Shown here one piece after another: positions 33,901-43,890 of a stretch of DNA of 64,000 bases (the stretch's first letter is position 1; each line of letters opens with the position of its first letter). Position numbers and translations under genes: made by a program. Source of the DNA: Tilletiopsis washingtonensis (Eukaryota; Basidiomycota; Exobasidiomycetes; Entylomatales); the NCBI RefSeq assembly GCF_003144115.1, contig NW_020312014.1, forward strand, positions 26,078 to 90,077. The letters run 5' to 3'. The notes below the pieces were generated by a model. That model searched no databases. It was not told the origin of the DNA and worked only from the letters and a program-made list of their open reading frames with translations.

Positions 33901-34573
33901 CGTCAAGGCGAACCAGCTGGCCGACGTGCTGAGCGGCATTGCGCCCGTGCGCTCGCTCGTCAATGTCGGTGCCGGCCTGGCGGATCTCGTGCTGCTGCCC
34001 ATCGAGCAGTACCAGCGCGACGGGCGCCTGGCGCGCGGCCTGCAGAAGGGCGCCGCGAGCTTTGCAAAGACGACGGCGCTGGAGGCCGTGCGCCTAGGCG
34101 CCAAGCTTGCGACGGGCACGCAGGTGATCCTCGAGCAGGCCGAGCATGTGCTTGGCGGGCGCATGCACTCGGCCGTCCGCGCCGAGGCCATCGCACAGCC
34201 CGATGCCGCGGATGCAGGCAGCAGCGCCCTCGACGCCGCCGAGCGCGACAGCCTCATCAGCCGCTACGCCGAGCAGCCCGAGGACATGCGCGACGCGCTG
34301 GCGCAGGCCTACGCCGGCCTCAGCCGCGGCCTCGGCGACGCCGCACGCACCATCCTCGCCGTGCCGATGGAGGTGCACGAGCGCAGCAGCGGCGCCGGTG
34401 CCTCGCGCCCGGTGATCCGCGCCGTGCCCATCGCCGTGCTGCGCGGCGTCGCGGGCGCCTCGGAGGCGGTCAGCAAGACGCTCCAGGGCCTGCAGCGCGA
34501 ACTCGACGGTGCGCCGCAGCTGAGCGAGGACAAGTACAAGGCGCGCAAGCCTCCGCCGCGAAGGACCGAGTGA
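27945..34573 (+). CDS. ATG2: ATG2 autophagy lipid-transfer protein, about 1,990 aa
   Basis: Rod-shaped bridge-like lipid transfer protein that links ER and phagophore and feeds phospholipids to the growing autophagosome. Exon 1 (27945-28160) encodes the chorein N-terminus: LQRRLLAYLLRRALGRFL, then GSVEIAGLQLSAE. After a 318-nt intron, exon 2 from 28479 opens AINELLPRGPLRVVSGQLG, the usual continuation. The CAD-tip region is clear: VRVRIADCDFALRLFAGYDW (near 32840). The ATG2 C-terminal block starts about 33693: FPIRLKLDYKPKRVDYGLL, MNFFHFDEAEMTLRHV and GLADLVLLPIEQYQRDGRL, with amphipathic helices after it. Length matches fungal ATG2. The middle is divergent with Ser-rich insertions. About eight exons; the other introns are about 50-60 nt. 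Head-to-head with the TMEM41-like gene. Confidence 0.94.
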
Positions 34574-35188
34574 GGGGCTTCAAGAGGTGCTCCGAGGGTG
34601 GAGGGGGGTGGGGGCGGCGGAGAGGAGATAGAGGAGGACGAATTGGGTGCCGGACTGGGATGAGGAGACGCCGCTCCTCGGCCCCTGCCCCGCACCCTGT
34701 CATCCATCTCCATCTCCATCTCCTCCTCTTCCACCCCGTCTCCCTCCCGCTCCTCGCTTCTTCCTTCCGCCCGGACTCCCTCGAGCTGGAAGAGAACCGG
34801 GAGGAGAGGAGGGGCAGAGAGGAGGAAAGGCGAGAGGTCAGAGTACGGAGTGTCGCACACGGCGGGGTGGCTGGAGCGGAATGTCTTCTCCGTTGCGCTT
34901 CCCCACCGTGTACGTCCACTTCCTGACTCTAGACTCTTCTCCTTGATCTCCCCTTCCCCCCTTTCTCTCTCGCTCCGGCGTTGCCCCGTCCTTCCACTCT
35001 TCCTGCTACCTGTCCTCTGCCTCCCCTGCTTCTCCTCTTCCTCCAATATCGATACCCCACGCACTCCCCACATGTATCACTAGCGTCTCTTCATCCCCAT
35101 ACAGCAGCAAGAGTCAGAGTCTCCCATCCCCTCGCGCGTCTCTCGCAGTGTGTGACATTAGCTCTGCTAGCTCGTGGCAGCTCACGCT
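34574..35188. other. Intergenic: ATG2 / NUC1 convergent region
   Basis: 615 bp. From about 34680 to 35100 the plus strand is CT-rich (runs of ctcc/ctct), with a complementary purine-rich patch near 34800-34850. No gene seen; both 3' UTRs lie here. Confidence 0.5.
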
Positions 35189-36900
35189 CTACGCCGTGTT
35201 GCGTCTCTCCACCTTGACCCGCTCATTCGCCTTGCTGAAGTCGCGCACGATGATGGAGCAGTCCGTGACGCTGCACAGGCTCTTTGCGCCGCGCTTGACG
35301 GCGGGCGGGAAGAGCACGAGGCCTGCGGCACGCTCGACAGTGTCGAGCGGCACCTCGAATGCGCGCAGCGGCACGCTGTTGGGAATGATGGCGTTTGGCA
35401 GCACGAAGGCGCCGAGTGCAGTGACGCCGTTGCCCAGCCCGAGCGTGGAGAGCAGCTTGCCGCCGCTGCCCGAGTCGATGCCTGGCAGCGGCGCGGGGGC
35501 GGTGGAGGTGCTGCTTGCGGCTGGAGAGGGCAAGGCAGGAGCAGAGGGACGGCCAGAGGCGAGGATGACCTTTGCGAAATGAGTCGGCACTGCGATGGAC
35601 GGAGGGTTGCCGATGACCCTTCATGAAGTCCGCACAGCATCAGCCTCTAGCTCCCTTCTTGTCTCTCTCCAGCGCAGCACATACGCACTCATAGCTGACG
35701 CGCCACTTGCCATCCACGTCCTGCCTCGGCAGGTAGAGCGGAATCGTAAAGACGTACACGTCGCCGAACGCCTTTGTAAGGCGCCGGCAGAAGTCTTCGG
35801 TGTGCGCCCAGTAGTCGCGGTTGAAGCCTTCGCCGACCTGTGCGCGCGCGAGCGAGGGAGAGGTCAGCGATGAGAGGAGGGACAAGGGAGAGAGACGCGC
35901 TGCGCACTTGAGGAGCGATGTTGGTCAGGTAGAACGTCCTGCCGGCATCTGGTCAGCTCAAGCTCGAATGCAGAGTCGGGCCATACTCCCAACTCACTCA
36001 TTCATAGCCAGCTGGCTGTTCTTGGCGTCTGCAGCAGGGACCATGTCTGCCCTCGGCCCCATCCTCTCATCAGCGGCCGGCTCTCTCTCGATCTCTTTCC
36101 CGCCCCAGTCTACGCAGACTCACGGCCCCGATCATAACCGCTGCGAAAGTAATCCTTCAGACGCGCCCTGAACTGCTCTGGGATCCGCTCGTCCTCCTTG
36201 AAGACCGAGTTGGAGCGATCGACGGGCCCACTGCCCGGCGTAGCGGGTGGCCGGACGAGCGAGGAGGCGGTGAGATGCTCGGCCGTCCAGGCGGGATGCC
36301 GCAGGCGGCGATCGTACGCAGAGACGAAGGCGAGGTGCGAGAGCTGGTCGAAGATGGGCCCTGAGAGAAGAGCGCCGACAGCGAGCGAGCGTCAGCAACG
36401 CAGCTGCACCTGGCCTGCCGCACCGAATGCACAGCATCCAAGCATGGCGAGGCCCAGGCCGCAGAAGAAAAGCGGATCCGGACGAGCTCATTCATCACGT
36501 CGTTTGCGCAGGCTCCCGTCGAGCCGTGCGCTGGCCAGGTGTGCGCCAGCCTCCTCGCCCGTTCCACCCGGCGAAGCGTCGCTTCTCTCTCGGCTGGCTG
36601 GGCGCCCATGTAGCCCGCCCCTACGTGGTTCGGCGCAGCTCGTCTCCTCCACTCACCGGGATGCCCACTGTGCCCCAGAATCTCCCTCACTCGTGCCGTC
36701 TCGACGTCACTCAGGCCCGGCGTAGCAGGCTGCGCCGGCGCAGCGAGTGGCCGTGCCGGCAGCGCAAGCTCGTCCCTCCTGCGCTGCGCCTGCCCTTGCG
36801 GCGGCACCTTGGCCGGAGAGGGCGCGAGCAGGGCAGCGCCGCCCGCGCCCACGGCCAGGCCGACGCCGAAGAGCGAGAGGGGCAGGGCGAGGTGGTGCAT
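35189..36900 (-). CDS. NUC1: Mitochondrial DNA/RNA non-specific endonuclease, NUC1 / endonuclease G, about 375 aa
   Basis: Mg2+-dependent beta-beta-alpha-Me nuclease of the mitochondrial inner membrane or intermembrane space, involved in mtDNA turnover and cell-death DNA degradation. The N-terminus carries a hydrophobic anchor (LALPLSLFGVGLAVGAGG). After a 296-nt first intron (36361-36656) the fold begins: PIFDQLSHLAFVSAYDRRLR, WTAEHL, then the catalytic DRG joined to HMVPAADAKNSQLAMNE; the intron splits the His codon of the DRGH motif. Next come TFYLTNIAPQ, VGEGFNRDYWAHTEDFCRRL and VYVFTIPLYLPRQD, and VPTHFAKVILA near the end. The C-terminal exon has a low-complexity Ser/Pro/Ala insertion. 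About six exons. The start codon is 846 bp from that of the divergent mitochondrial SerRS fusion gene. Confidence 0.94.
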
Positions 36901-37746
36901 GCCCGTTGCGCTGGAGTGACGAGGGCCGTAGGTCGAGGTGGGAAGTGAAGCGCACCAGCGTCGGGTGTTGGTTGCTTGGTGCGCGTTGCGCGGCAGCCCT
37001 GCTCCTTTGCAGGCCTGCGCGCGCGCCTCGCTGCGGCGTGCTCTCTCCCAGTCAGAGTCTGAGGACAGCAGTCTCACAGCAGCCTCAAGGAGCACCAGAG
37101 CTGCCCGTCAAGAGCAAGCACAGAGAAGGCATGGCAGGTGTGGCATTCAGGTTGGGGTCTGTCTAGAGTGTCGTCGTCTCGTCTCGCCTCGCCTCGCCTC
37201 GCTCATCGCCCTCTGCTCTCTTCTCCTCTCGCGCAAAGGCACCAGGTCTCAGAGGGTTGAATGAATATGTCGACCAGTTAGCGACGGAACGCCACGTAGG
37301 GCCTGTCCGTGCCATGTTGCCGTGCTTGACTCTGTTTGGATCATCATCGACCGGCGCTTTGTGCGAGAGACGGAGAGGAGTGCAGGAGCACAGAGAGAGA
37401 GAAGACGAGGGACGAAGACGACGGACAGACGAGAGGAAGGGGAACTACATGCAATTGACGAGAGGAGGGACAGGGCGAGGAAAGGGGATGTGGTTGAGAA
37501 GGAAGCGCGGGCGAGAGGACACGACGCGAAGAGCACTTTTGCAGCGCAGCGGCGCGCATGCAGCAGCGCCACGTGATGCACTCTCGGCACTCGGGCACGA
37601 TGCTCACCATGGGCCAGCTCCACTCTGGCTCTCTCGAGCGCAGCCGCGCTCCTCGCTTCTGAGCTCCTTCCCTCCCACCACTCCACTCCCATCTCGCATC
37701 GCCTCTCTGCGCTTGCGCTCGCAGCCTGCATCGCGCGCTGCCCGCA
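36901..37746. promoter_or_regulatory. Divergent promoter, NUC1 / SerRS-DUF1279
   Basis: 846 bp. Contains a repeated CTCGC tract near 37180-37205, a purine-rich stretch near 37370-37510 and a CACGTG core at 37570-37575. No gene recognised. Confidence 0.5.
37570..37575. promoter_or_regulatory. CACGTG E-box in the NUC1 / SerRS divergent promoter
   Basis: CACGTG core 172 bp upstream of the SerRS fusion start. Possible bHLH binding site, inferred from position only. Confidence 0.35.
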
Positions 37747-40124
37747 ATGCCGCGCCTCCCCGAGCTCGCCAGCTCCTCGGCGCGGCCCAAGCGCTCCAGC
37801 CTCGCCCTCTCTCGGCGCACACTCAGCTCCACTGCCTCGCGCTTCGCCGCCGCCAGCGCAGCAAGCAGGAAGCCGCCGACGGTCCTGCCTGCGCCGCAGC
37901 CCATGTGGACGTGGAAGCCCGACAGTCTGCAAGCGGCGCTCACGAATGCGCGCAAGCGCGCCGCGCCGTTCACTCCCAAAGACGCACTCGTGCTCGGCGC
38001 CTTACGAGAGCGCTATGCTGCGGCCGACACGGAGCTGCGCGCCTCGAGGGACGCGGCGAAAGCGGCGGGAGAGGCGGTGCGCGTGGCGATGAAGCAGGGC
38101 AGGGAGGTGGCCGCGCACATCAAAGAGGAGGCGGGCACAGCGAGAACACGGACGCGAGAGCTGGAGATGGAGAGGGAAGGGCTGGAGCGCCAAGCCTTGG
38201 CGCTGCGCATGCGCCTGCCAAACGAGACGTCGCGAGAGACGCCGGTGGGCGATGAGTCCCAAGCGCGTATCGTGCGACATGGAGGCCCGACAAACGCATT
38301 GCCGCCACAATGGCACGCTGCGTGGCAGGACGCACCGGCAGCCGGCGTGGCCGCCTTTGAGGGCGTCGAGGCAGATGCGACGCGCGACCACGTCGATCTG
38401 CTCGCCAAGTATGCGCCCGCTGCATTGCCGACGCCGGCTGCACAGCACGTCTCCGCTTCCGGCTTCCCTCATTTCGGCGAGCCGCTCGCCAGCCTGGCAC
38501 TCGCGCTCGAAAACTACGCATTGAGACGGGCGCGTGCCAAAGGCGCACAGCTGCGCCTCGTGCCGGATGTTGTGCCCAGCTCTCTCGTTGCTTTGAGCGG
38601 CTTCGCACCAAGGGAAGACGACGCGGCGCAAGTCTATACGCTCTCTGCTGCTTTCAACGACCTTGGGCTCTCTCTCGCCGGCACCGCCGAATTGCCGCTG
38701 CTGGCCATGCACGCCAATCGCACATATGCCAAAGAGGACCTGCCGATCTTCGAAGTGGCGCTCAGTCATTCCTTTCGAGCCGAGGCGGGAGCGAGAGGGC
38801 GAGAAAGTAGAGGGCTTTATAGAGTGCATCAGTTCAGCAAAGCGGAACTGTTTGTGGTGTGCAGAGCCGAGGACAGCGGCAAATGGCTCGAGAAGCTGGT
38901 GGATCTGCAGGTGGAGATCTTGAAGCCGCTGGGCCTTTGCTGGCGGTGAGTGGGCATGAGAGATGGAGAGTGTGGAAGCCCCAGACTGGAGCTCACGTAT
39001 GCCCCGCCCGCACTCCCGACTCAAGCGTGCTCGATATGCCGACCGAGGAGCTCGGCGCCAGCGCGTTTCGCAAGTACGACGTTGAGGTGTGGATGCCGGG
39101 GCGTGGCACCTGGGGCGAAGTAAGCTGTCTCAGTGCTCTTCCTCTCATCTGCATCGCTGACCACCCTCCTCTCGTCGTGCAGGTCTGTTCCGCCTCAAAC
39201 TGCACCGACTTCCAATCCCGTCGCATCTCCACACGAGCCGAGGGCTTGACCAAGCGCGCCTTTGGCTGGGCGCACACGCTCAACGCCACCGCTGCAGCGA
39301 TTCCGAGGTTGCTCGTGGCCATGATCGAGACGCATGGCTTCAATGCCGCAGGACAGCCGCGCGTGCCAGAGGTGCTGCGACGGCATTGGATTGGCAATGA
39401 GCGCGACGTGGAGTGGCTGTCTTTCGATGAGGCTGGGCACGTGTCGGCGCAAGGCGGCGCGTCCACAACAAGAATAAGCCTCGGCGGCAGCGGCCACCAA
39501 AGTCGGCAGTATTCGACTTCGACTGCACCTCCTCCGCCACCGCCAGAGACTCGGCGTTCCGTCTGGGAGCGCAGCGTAGCTCGCGTGCGCGCTGCCGCAG
39601 CTCGCAGCGGCACGGATCCCTCAAGCATGGTGCTCAGTTTCGCGCTCCTGCACGAGCTGAGCGCCATCTTGCCGCTCTTCGTCGTCTTTTGGATCCTCTC
39701 GAGCCTCGGCGCAGGGTCGGCGGTGCTCGCGTGGCTTCTACCGCCGAGCAGCGAGGAGACGTCGAGCGTGCAGGCAAAAGTGAGGCAGTGGGTCGATGAG
39801 GGAGCAGCGAGAGCGGAACGCTACGGGAGGAGAAAGGGATGGTTTGGCTTCGAAAAGGGCAGCGAGGCGACGGGCGAGTGGAGCACGGGACAAGAGGCGG
39901 GCGCCGTGCTGGCGGGAAGCTTTGCAGATGCAGTGGCGGCGTATGCCATCGTCAAGGTGAGTTGCTGCGCCTCGCAAGCCGACGACGCGGTGTCGGTGCT
40001 GACTGAGCACGCGAAGGCACTCTTCCCACTGCGCATCGCAGCATGCATCGCGCTCGCCGGGCCCTTTGCACGCCTGGCCATCGAGCCGCTCAAGCGCGCA
40101 CTGCGACGTCGGAAGGGTCGGTAG
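37747..40124 (+). CDS. DIA4: Mitochondrial seryl-tRNA synthetase fused to a C-terminal DUF1279 (FAM210-type) membrane domain, 724 aa
   Basis: Bifunctional-looking mitochondrial protein. Exons 37747-38945, 39026-39119, 39183-39956 and 40017-40124 join in frame. Residues 1 to about 45 are a Ser/Ala/Arg-rich targeting peptide. About 50-160 form the SerRS coiled-coil tRNA arm. The class II core follows: motif 2 near 343 (FRAEAGARGRESRGLYRVHQ), VLDMPTEELGASA, YDVEVWMPGRG, SNCTDFQSRR and motif 3 NATAAAIPRLLVAMIE near 464. SerRS ends near 505. The frame runs on through a linker (QYSTSTAPPPPPPETRR) into MVLSFALLHELSAILPLFV near 580, a gap, then SFADAVAAYAIVK joined to ALFPLRI, which is DUF1279 with two helices. 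No stop or obligatory start separates the parts. The last intron (39957-40016) is 60 nt and stop-free. The stop is 40 bp from the helicase stop. Alternative: two genes with a missed junction. Confidence 0.85.
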
Positions 40125-40164
40125 TTAATGCAGCGAAGATGTGAAAACAAGCACGAGAGGCGGG

Positions 40165-43100
40165 CTAGTCGAAAGCGACGCGCAGCTTCTTGGAGCGCCG
40201 CTCGTCGAGACTGTCGGCCGCGCGCCTGGTGCCGACGGCGCTGACAGGCAGCGGCTGGGCGGCGGGAAGAGATGGCTGGGATGCGAGAGGGAGCGGCGAT
40301 GGAGGAGATATGGGGAAGAGAGGGATGGGCGTCGCTATGGCTGTGTTTGCCGCTGCGGCCGCCTGCGAGACGTACTGCGGGTTGCGCAGATACGCTCGCA
40401 GCGTCTCGTCCTCTGCCAGTCTTGAGACTGCTCCTTGCCGCGCCTCATCGAGCAGTGTATCGCCGCGCCGCATGACTGTCAGCTCGTGCGTGCCTTGGGC
40501 AATGAGCGTTGTCACGTAGACATCCTTCCTCTGCCCTACGCGCCATGTACGCTTGAGCGCCTGCTTGCGTACTGCGGCGTCAAGCACCGGCTCAACAAAG
40601 ACGGAGCGGTTGGCGGCGGTCAGCGTGAGACCTCGAGCTCCCATGCTGGTCTTCATCAGCAGCACGCCCGTCGAGGCGTCGTTGCAGAAGAGCGAGATTG
40701 CTTGTGCGCGTGTGTCGACGGACTGACCAGGCGTATAGAGTGCATGCTCAATATGGCACGCGCCAAATGCCGCAGAGATCTTGCTCAGCACGCTCGTCAT
40801 GTCGCTGAAGACTATGATCTTGTCGCCGCAGCCGAGGGCGTGCCGGACGAGGTTGAGCACGTGCGCCAGCTTTGCCGATGTTGAGGAGACGATGCACGCA
40901 TCTCGAAGCACGCTCCCCGCCGGCAGTGCCCGAGGCTTCTCCTCGATGCGTGCCAGCGTGCCATGCGCGGCCTTGGCGGCCAGTGTCGTCATCTCTTCAA
41001 GCATCTCCTCCTCGTCAACGCCGCCGCTGCCACGTGCCTCCTGCTCGCGGACGGAGCGGTACGCTGCGATTTGCAGCAGTTGGATCAGCGACGGCGCCAG
41101 CTGCACGTCCGCAGCGACAGACGCCGCTGAGTGGGCCGACGCGAGCTCGCAAAGCTGCGCGGGCAGGCCGCACACGCCCAGGCGAGCAGTGTCGCCCTGT
41201 CTTGACCATGCGTCGACGTCCCGCAGCGCCTCGTGTAGCTGTGCATCCGCCTCTTGCGCCATGGCGCGCTCCTCGTCGCTCCACTCTCGCTTCTCCATCT
41301 GCAGCTCTTCCAGCATCGTCTCGCGCGCCGAAGCCGCTTGCGAGAGCAGGTTCGAACTCTTTGAGCCTCCTTCGCTCGTGGCCGTCGGAGAGAGGAAGAA
41401 GGCAGCGAGGGCCATGTTGTGCAGGATGGAGGCGAGGTGCACCGTGTTCTCCTGTAGGATGGAAGGTGTATGAGCAACGGTTTCGCCCTCGCTTGCGTCT
41501 TCGCGCACCTTATGGAACAGATAGTTGCTGCCCTGAAGAGCGAAGAGGCTCGGTCAGTGCCTCTGCTCAGCACACCAGCCCCATCTCTCTCACCGTGCGG
41601 CGCGAGAGCACGGCGTTGAGCTGAACCAGCGCCATCAAAGCATTGTACGTCTTACGTTGATGTTCTGTCATTGCGAGTGCCCGTGAGCCTGCAGCCGAGG
41701 TATGATGGGCATGATCAGCCTCACCAGGCAGGACGACCTGCAGCTCCTGCTGCACGACGCGCGGCGGAGCGTTCTCAGCCTCGACGACGGCGAGTGGGTT
41801 GCGCACCATCCGCTCCGCCAGCGCATCTGCAAAGCGCTGTCTAGCTAAAGGCTCGCCGAGCCGCAGTGGGCTGTCAACAGCCGCTGACCAGTGGTCCGAG
41901 GGACCGTAGAGAAAGTCGAAGAGATGTCCAAGGACGGAGAGGTCGTTCTTCTCTGCGCTGCTCAGTGCACCATCGCACTGCTGTGCTTCAAGCTCCTCGT
42001 GTTCATGCGCCTCGCCGACTAGACGCGAGACATCGGCGCCGCCGGAGAGCAGCGTTGTCGGAGTGCCCGACACGATCCAGCGACTGTCGGCAGAGATGGC
42101 GCGCGCCACGGCGACGATGCGAGACTTGCCGCGCAGCGTGTCGCCCTCGTCGACGACGAGCCGGCGAAAGTGCACACGCAGCAGCGCGCTGATCTCGGGC
42201 TCCTTGAGCGGCGGACAAGTGCAGACCACTGTACGGCTGGCACCGGCGTAGCGGCACTCGCACTTGCGCGGCCGCACCACGACAGGCGGATTGAGCAGCT
42301 TGCGCGACTCGAGAGCAAGACGAGCGTCACTCATGACGACCAGGTCATGTTCGACTAGCTGCTCGACGTCGAGCACTGCGTTGTCGTCGAGCAGAAAGAG
42401 GGCGCGAAGAGCACCACTGTTGACGTGCGTCTCTAGCTCCGCGCGCCACTGTGGCGCAAGATTCCTCGGCACGACGACGAGCGTTGCGCACGAGAGGCGC
42501 ACGCGCCAGCTGTACTCTCTGCGGTGATGACGCGCCTGGTGCAGCCCTCGTTCATGCTGATACTCGTAGAAAGGCCGGCCGGCGCGCAGAAGCGCAGCCA
42601 TCCGCGCCGCCTGCGCTGGCGACAGCTCGGCGTCGGCGGGGAGGCTGCCCTGCAGGACGTGAGCGCAGTGCTCGGCCAGCGTTGGCAGGCGGTCTTGATG
42701 CATGATCGCCTCGCTGTTGATCTTGATGCTGGGATGTACGAGCGGCATCGAGTCTTTGGTGCTGCTCCCAAAAGGGTCAGCGCGGCGCCACGAGTGCGAG
42801 GGCAGAGCGGCCCTTACTCACAGCAGGCACAGCGCAAGGATCTCGAGCGTCTTGCCCACGCCCATCTCTTCGCAGAGAATGCCCCCTCGCATGGGAGCCT
42901 GCTCTGGGCACGGCACGCTGCCCTCGTTGCAGAAGCGCACGAGGCCGGCGTTGAAGAGCAGCGGCGCGCAAGGCCCCGCGACGTTGACGAGCTGCAGCGC
43001 GTCGAGCCGCTGTGTGCGGCGCTCGTACAGCAGCATGGTGCTGACGGCGCGCCGCTGATACTCAAAGAGCCTCGTCTTGAGCCCCGCCGGCTGCGGGCTT

Positions 43101-43405
43101 GGAGCGCTCTGCGGCGGCGTCAGAGCATCGAAGATGTCGCCGAAAGTGGCGCACTCGGGCTGCCAGAAGCGCCGCGTGCGCTCGCGGAGCCGACCTTGCC
43201 ACGCGCCCACATCTGTGCGGAGCACGTCGAGCAGGTGCGCAACCACAGCACAGCCGCGCAGATCCACCTCCGTCTCGATGTAGAGGCGCCAGCAGCCAGC
43301 TTGCTCGTCGACGAGCACATGAGGCAGCGACGCGAGGGCGCTGCGGGCGGCCGGACACGCCAGGGCGGCATCCACGACGCCCAGCGGCGCGAAGCCGGCA
43401 CGCAT
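40165..43405 (-). CDS. SNF2-family ATP-dependent DNA translocase/helicase, about 1,040 aa
   Basis: Nuclear SF2/Snf2 ATPase. Exon 1 (from 43405) has an N-terminal region of about 100 aa, then the Q-motif-like KTRLFEYQRRAVSTML and Walker A in LCEEMGVGKTLEILALCLL. Exon 2 joins with TKDSMPLVHPSIKI and contains TLVVVPRNLAPQW (motif Ia), a Cys-rich CECRYAGASRTVVCTC, motif II VVDEGDTLRG (DEGD where DEGH or DEAH is usual) and motif III WIVSGTPTTLL. The last exon carries the C-terminal RecA lobe: KIIVFSDMTSVL, VLLMKTSMGARGLTLTAANR and motif VI QALKRTWRVGQRKDVYV. Insertion of a long helical segment between the lobes fits the Rad5/Rad16/Irc20/SHPRH-like branch, but no RING finger was found. The tail is Pro-rich with KKLR. 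An upstream first exon is possible; ATG 43405 is taken as start. Confidence 0.85.
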
Positions 43406-43890
43406 CGCGCGGCCCGGTGCCGCGCCGCCGCGCTACCTCGCCCGAGCTGAGAGCACGTGGCAGAGGCGGCAGAGACGCAAGGGAAGCGGCCCGAGAGCGG
43501 ACGCTATGGCCCTCCTTGATGATGTCCGCGGCTTGTGCTGGAGATGTGGTGGTAGTAAGGAGAACGCGGGCTCGCGCGGCGCGCACCCTTGGAGCGCCAT
43601 TTAGCTCTCCACGCCCGCGCGGCGCCGCCATGCTGCCGTGTGCGCGGCCTTTGCGGCCCAGGGGCAAGAAGCAGCGTCCCGCGTCGCCGGAAGCGGCAGT
43701 CTCAACGGACCCCCTGCACCGCAGCAAGGGCAACGAAACGAGCTCAGACGTTCAGAGAGACGCTTGTACTGCCCCGCAGCGGCGGCAGCAGCACGAGGAC
43801 CCCGGGCGAAGGACACGCGCGACGGAGGGACGCAGCCGCTCCGAGGGAAAGCAAGGTCGCATTATGCCAGTCGTGCGCGTGCGGCGCTCC
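43406..43890. other. Intergenic: helicase promoter and RPN8 3' flank
   Basis: 485 bp. A CACGTG core lies at 43454-43459, 49 bp upstream of the helicase start. No gene recognised, although an extra helicase 5' exon could hide here. Confidence 0.45.
43454..43459. promoter_or_regulatory. CACGTG E-box upstream of the SNF2 helicase
   Basis: CACGTG core 49 bp before the helicase start codon. Possible bHLH site; only position supports it. Confidence 0.35.
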
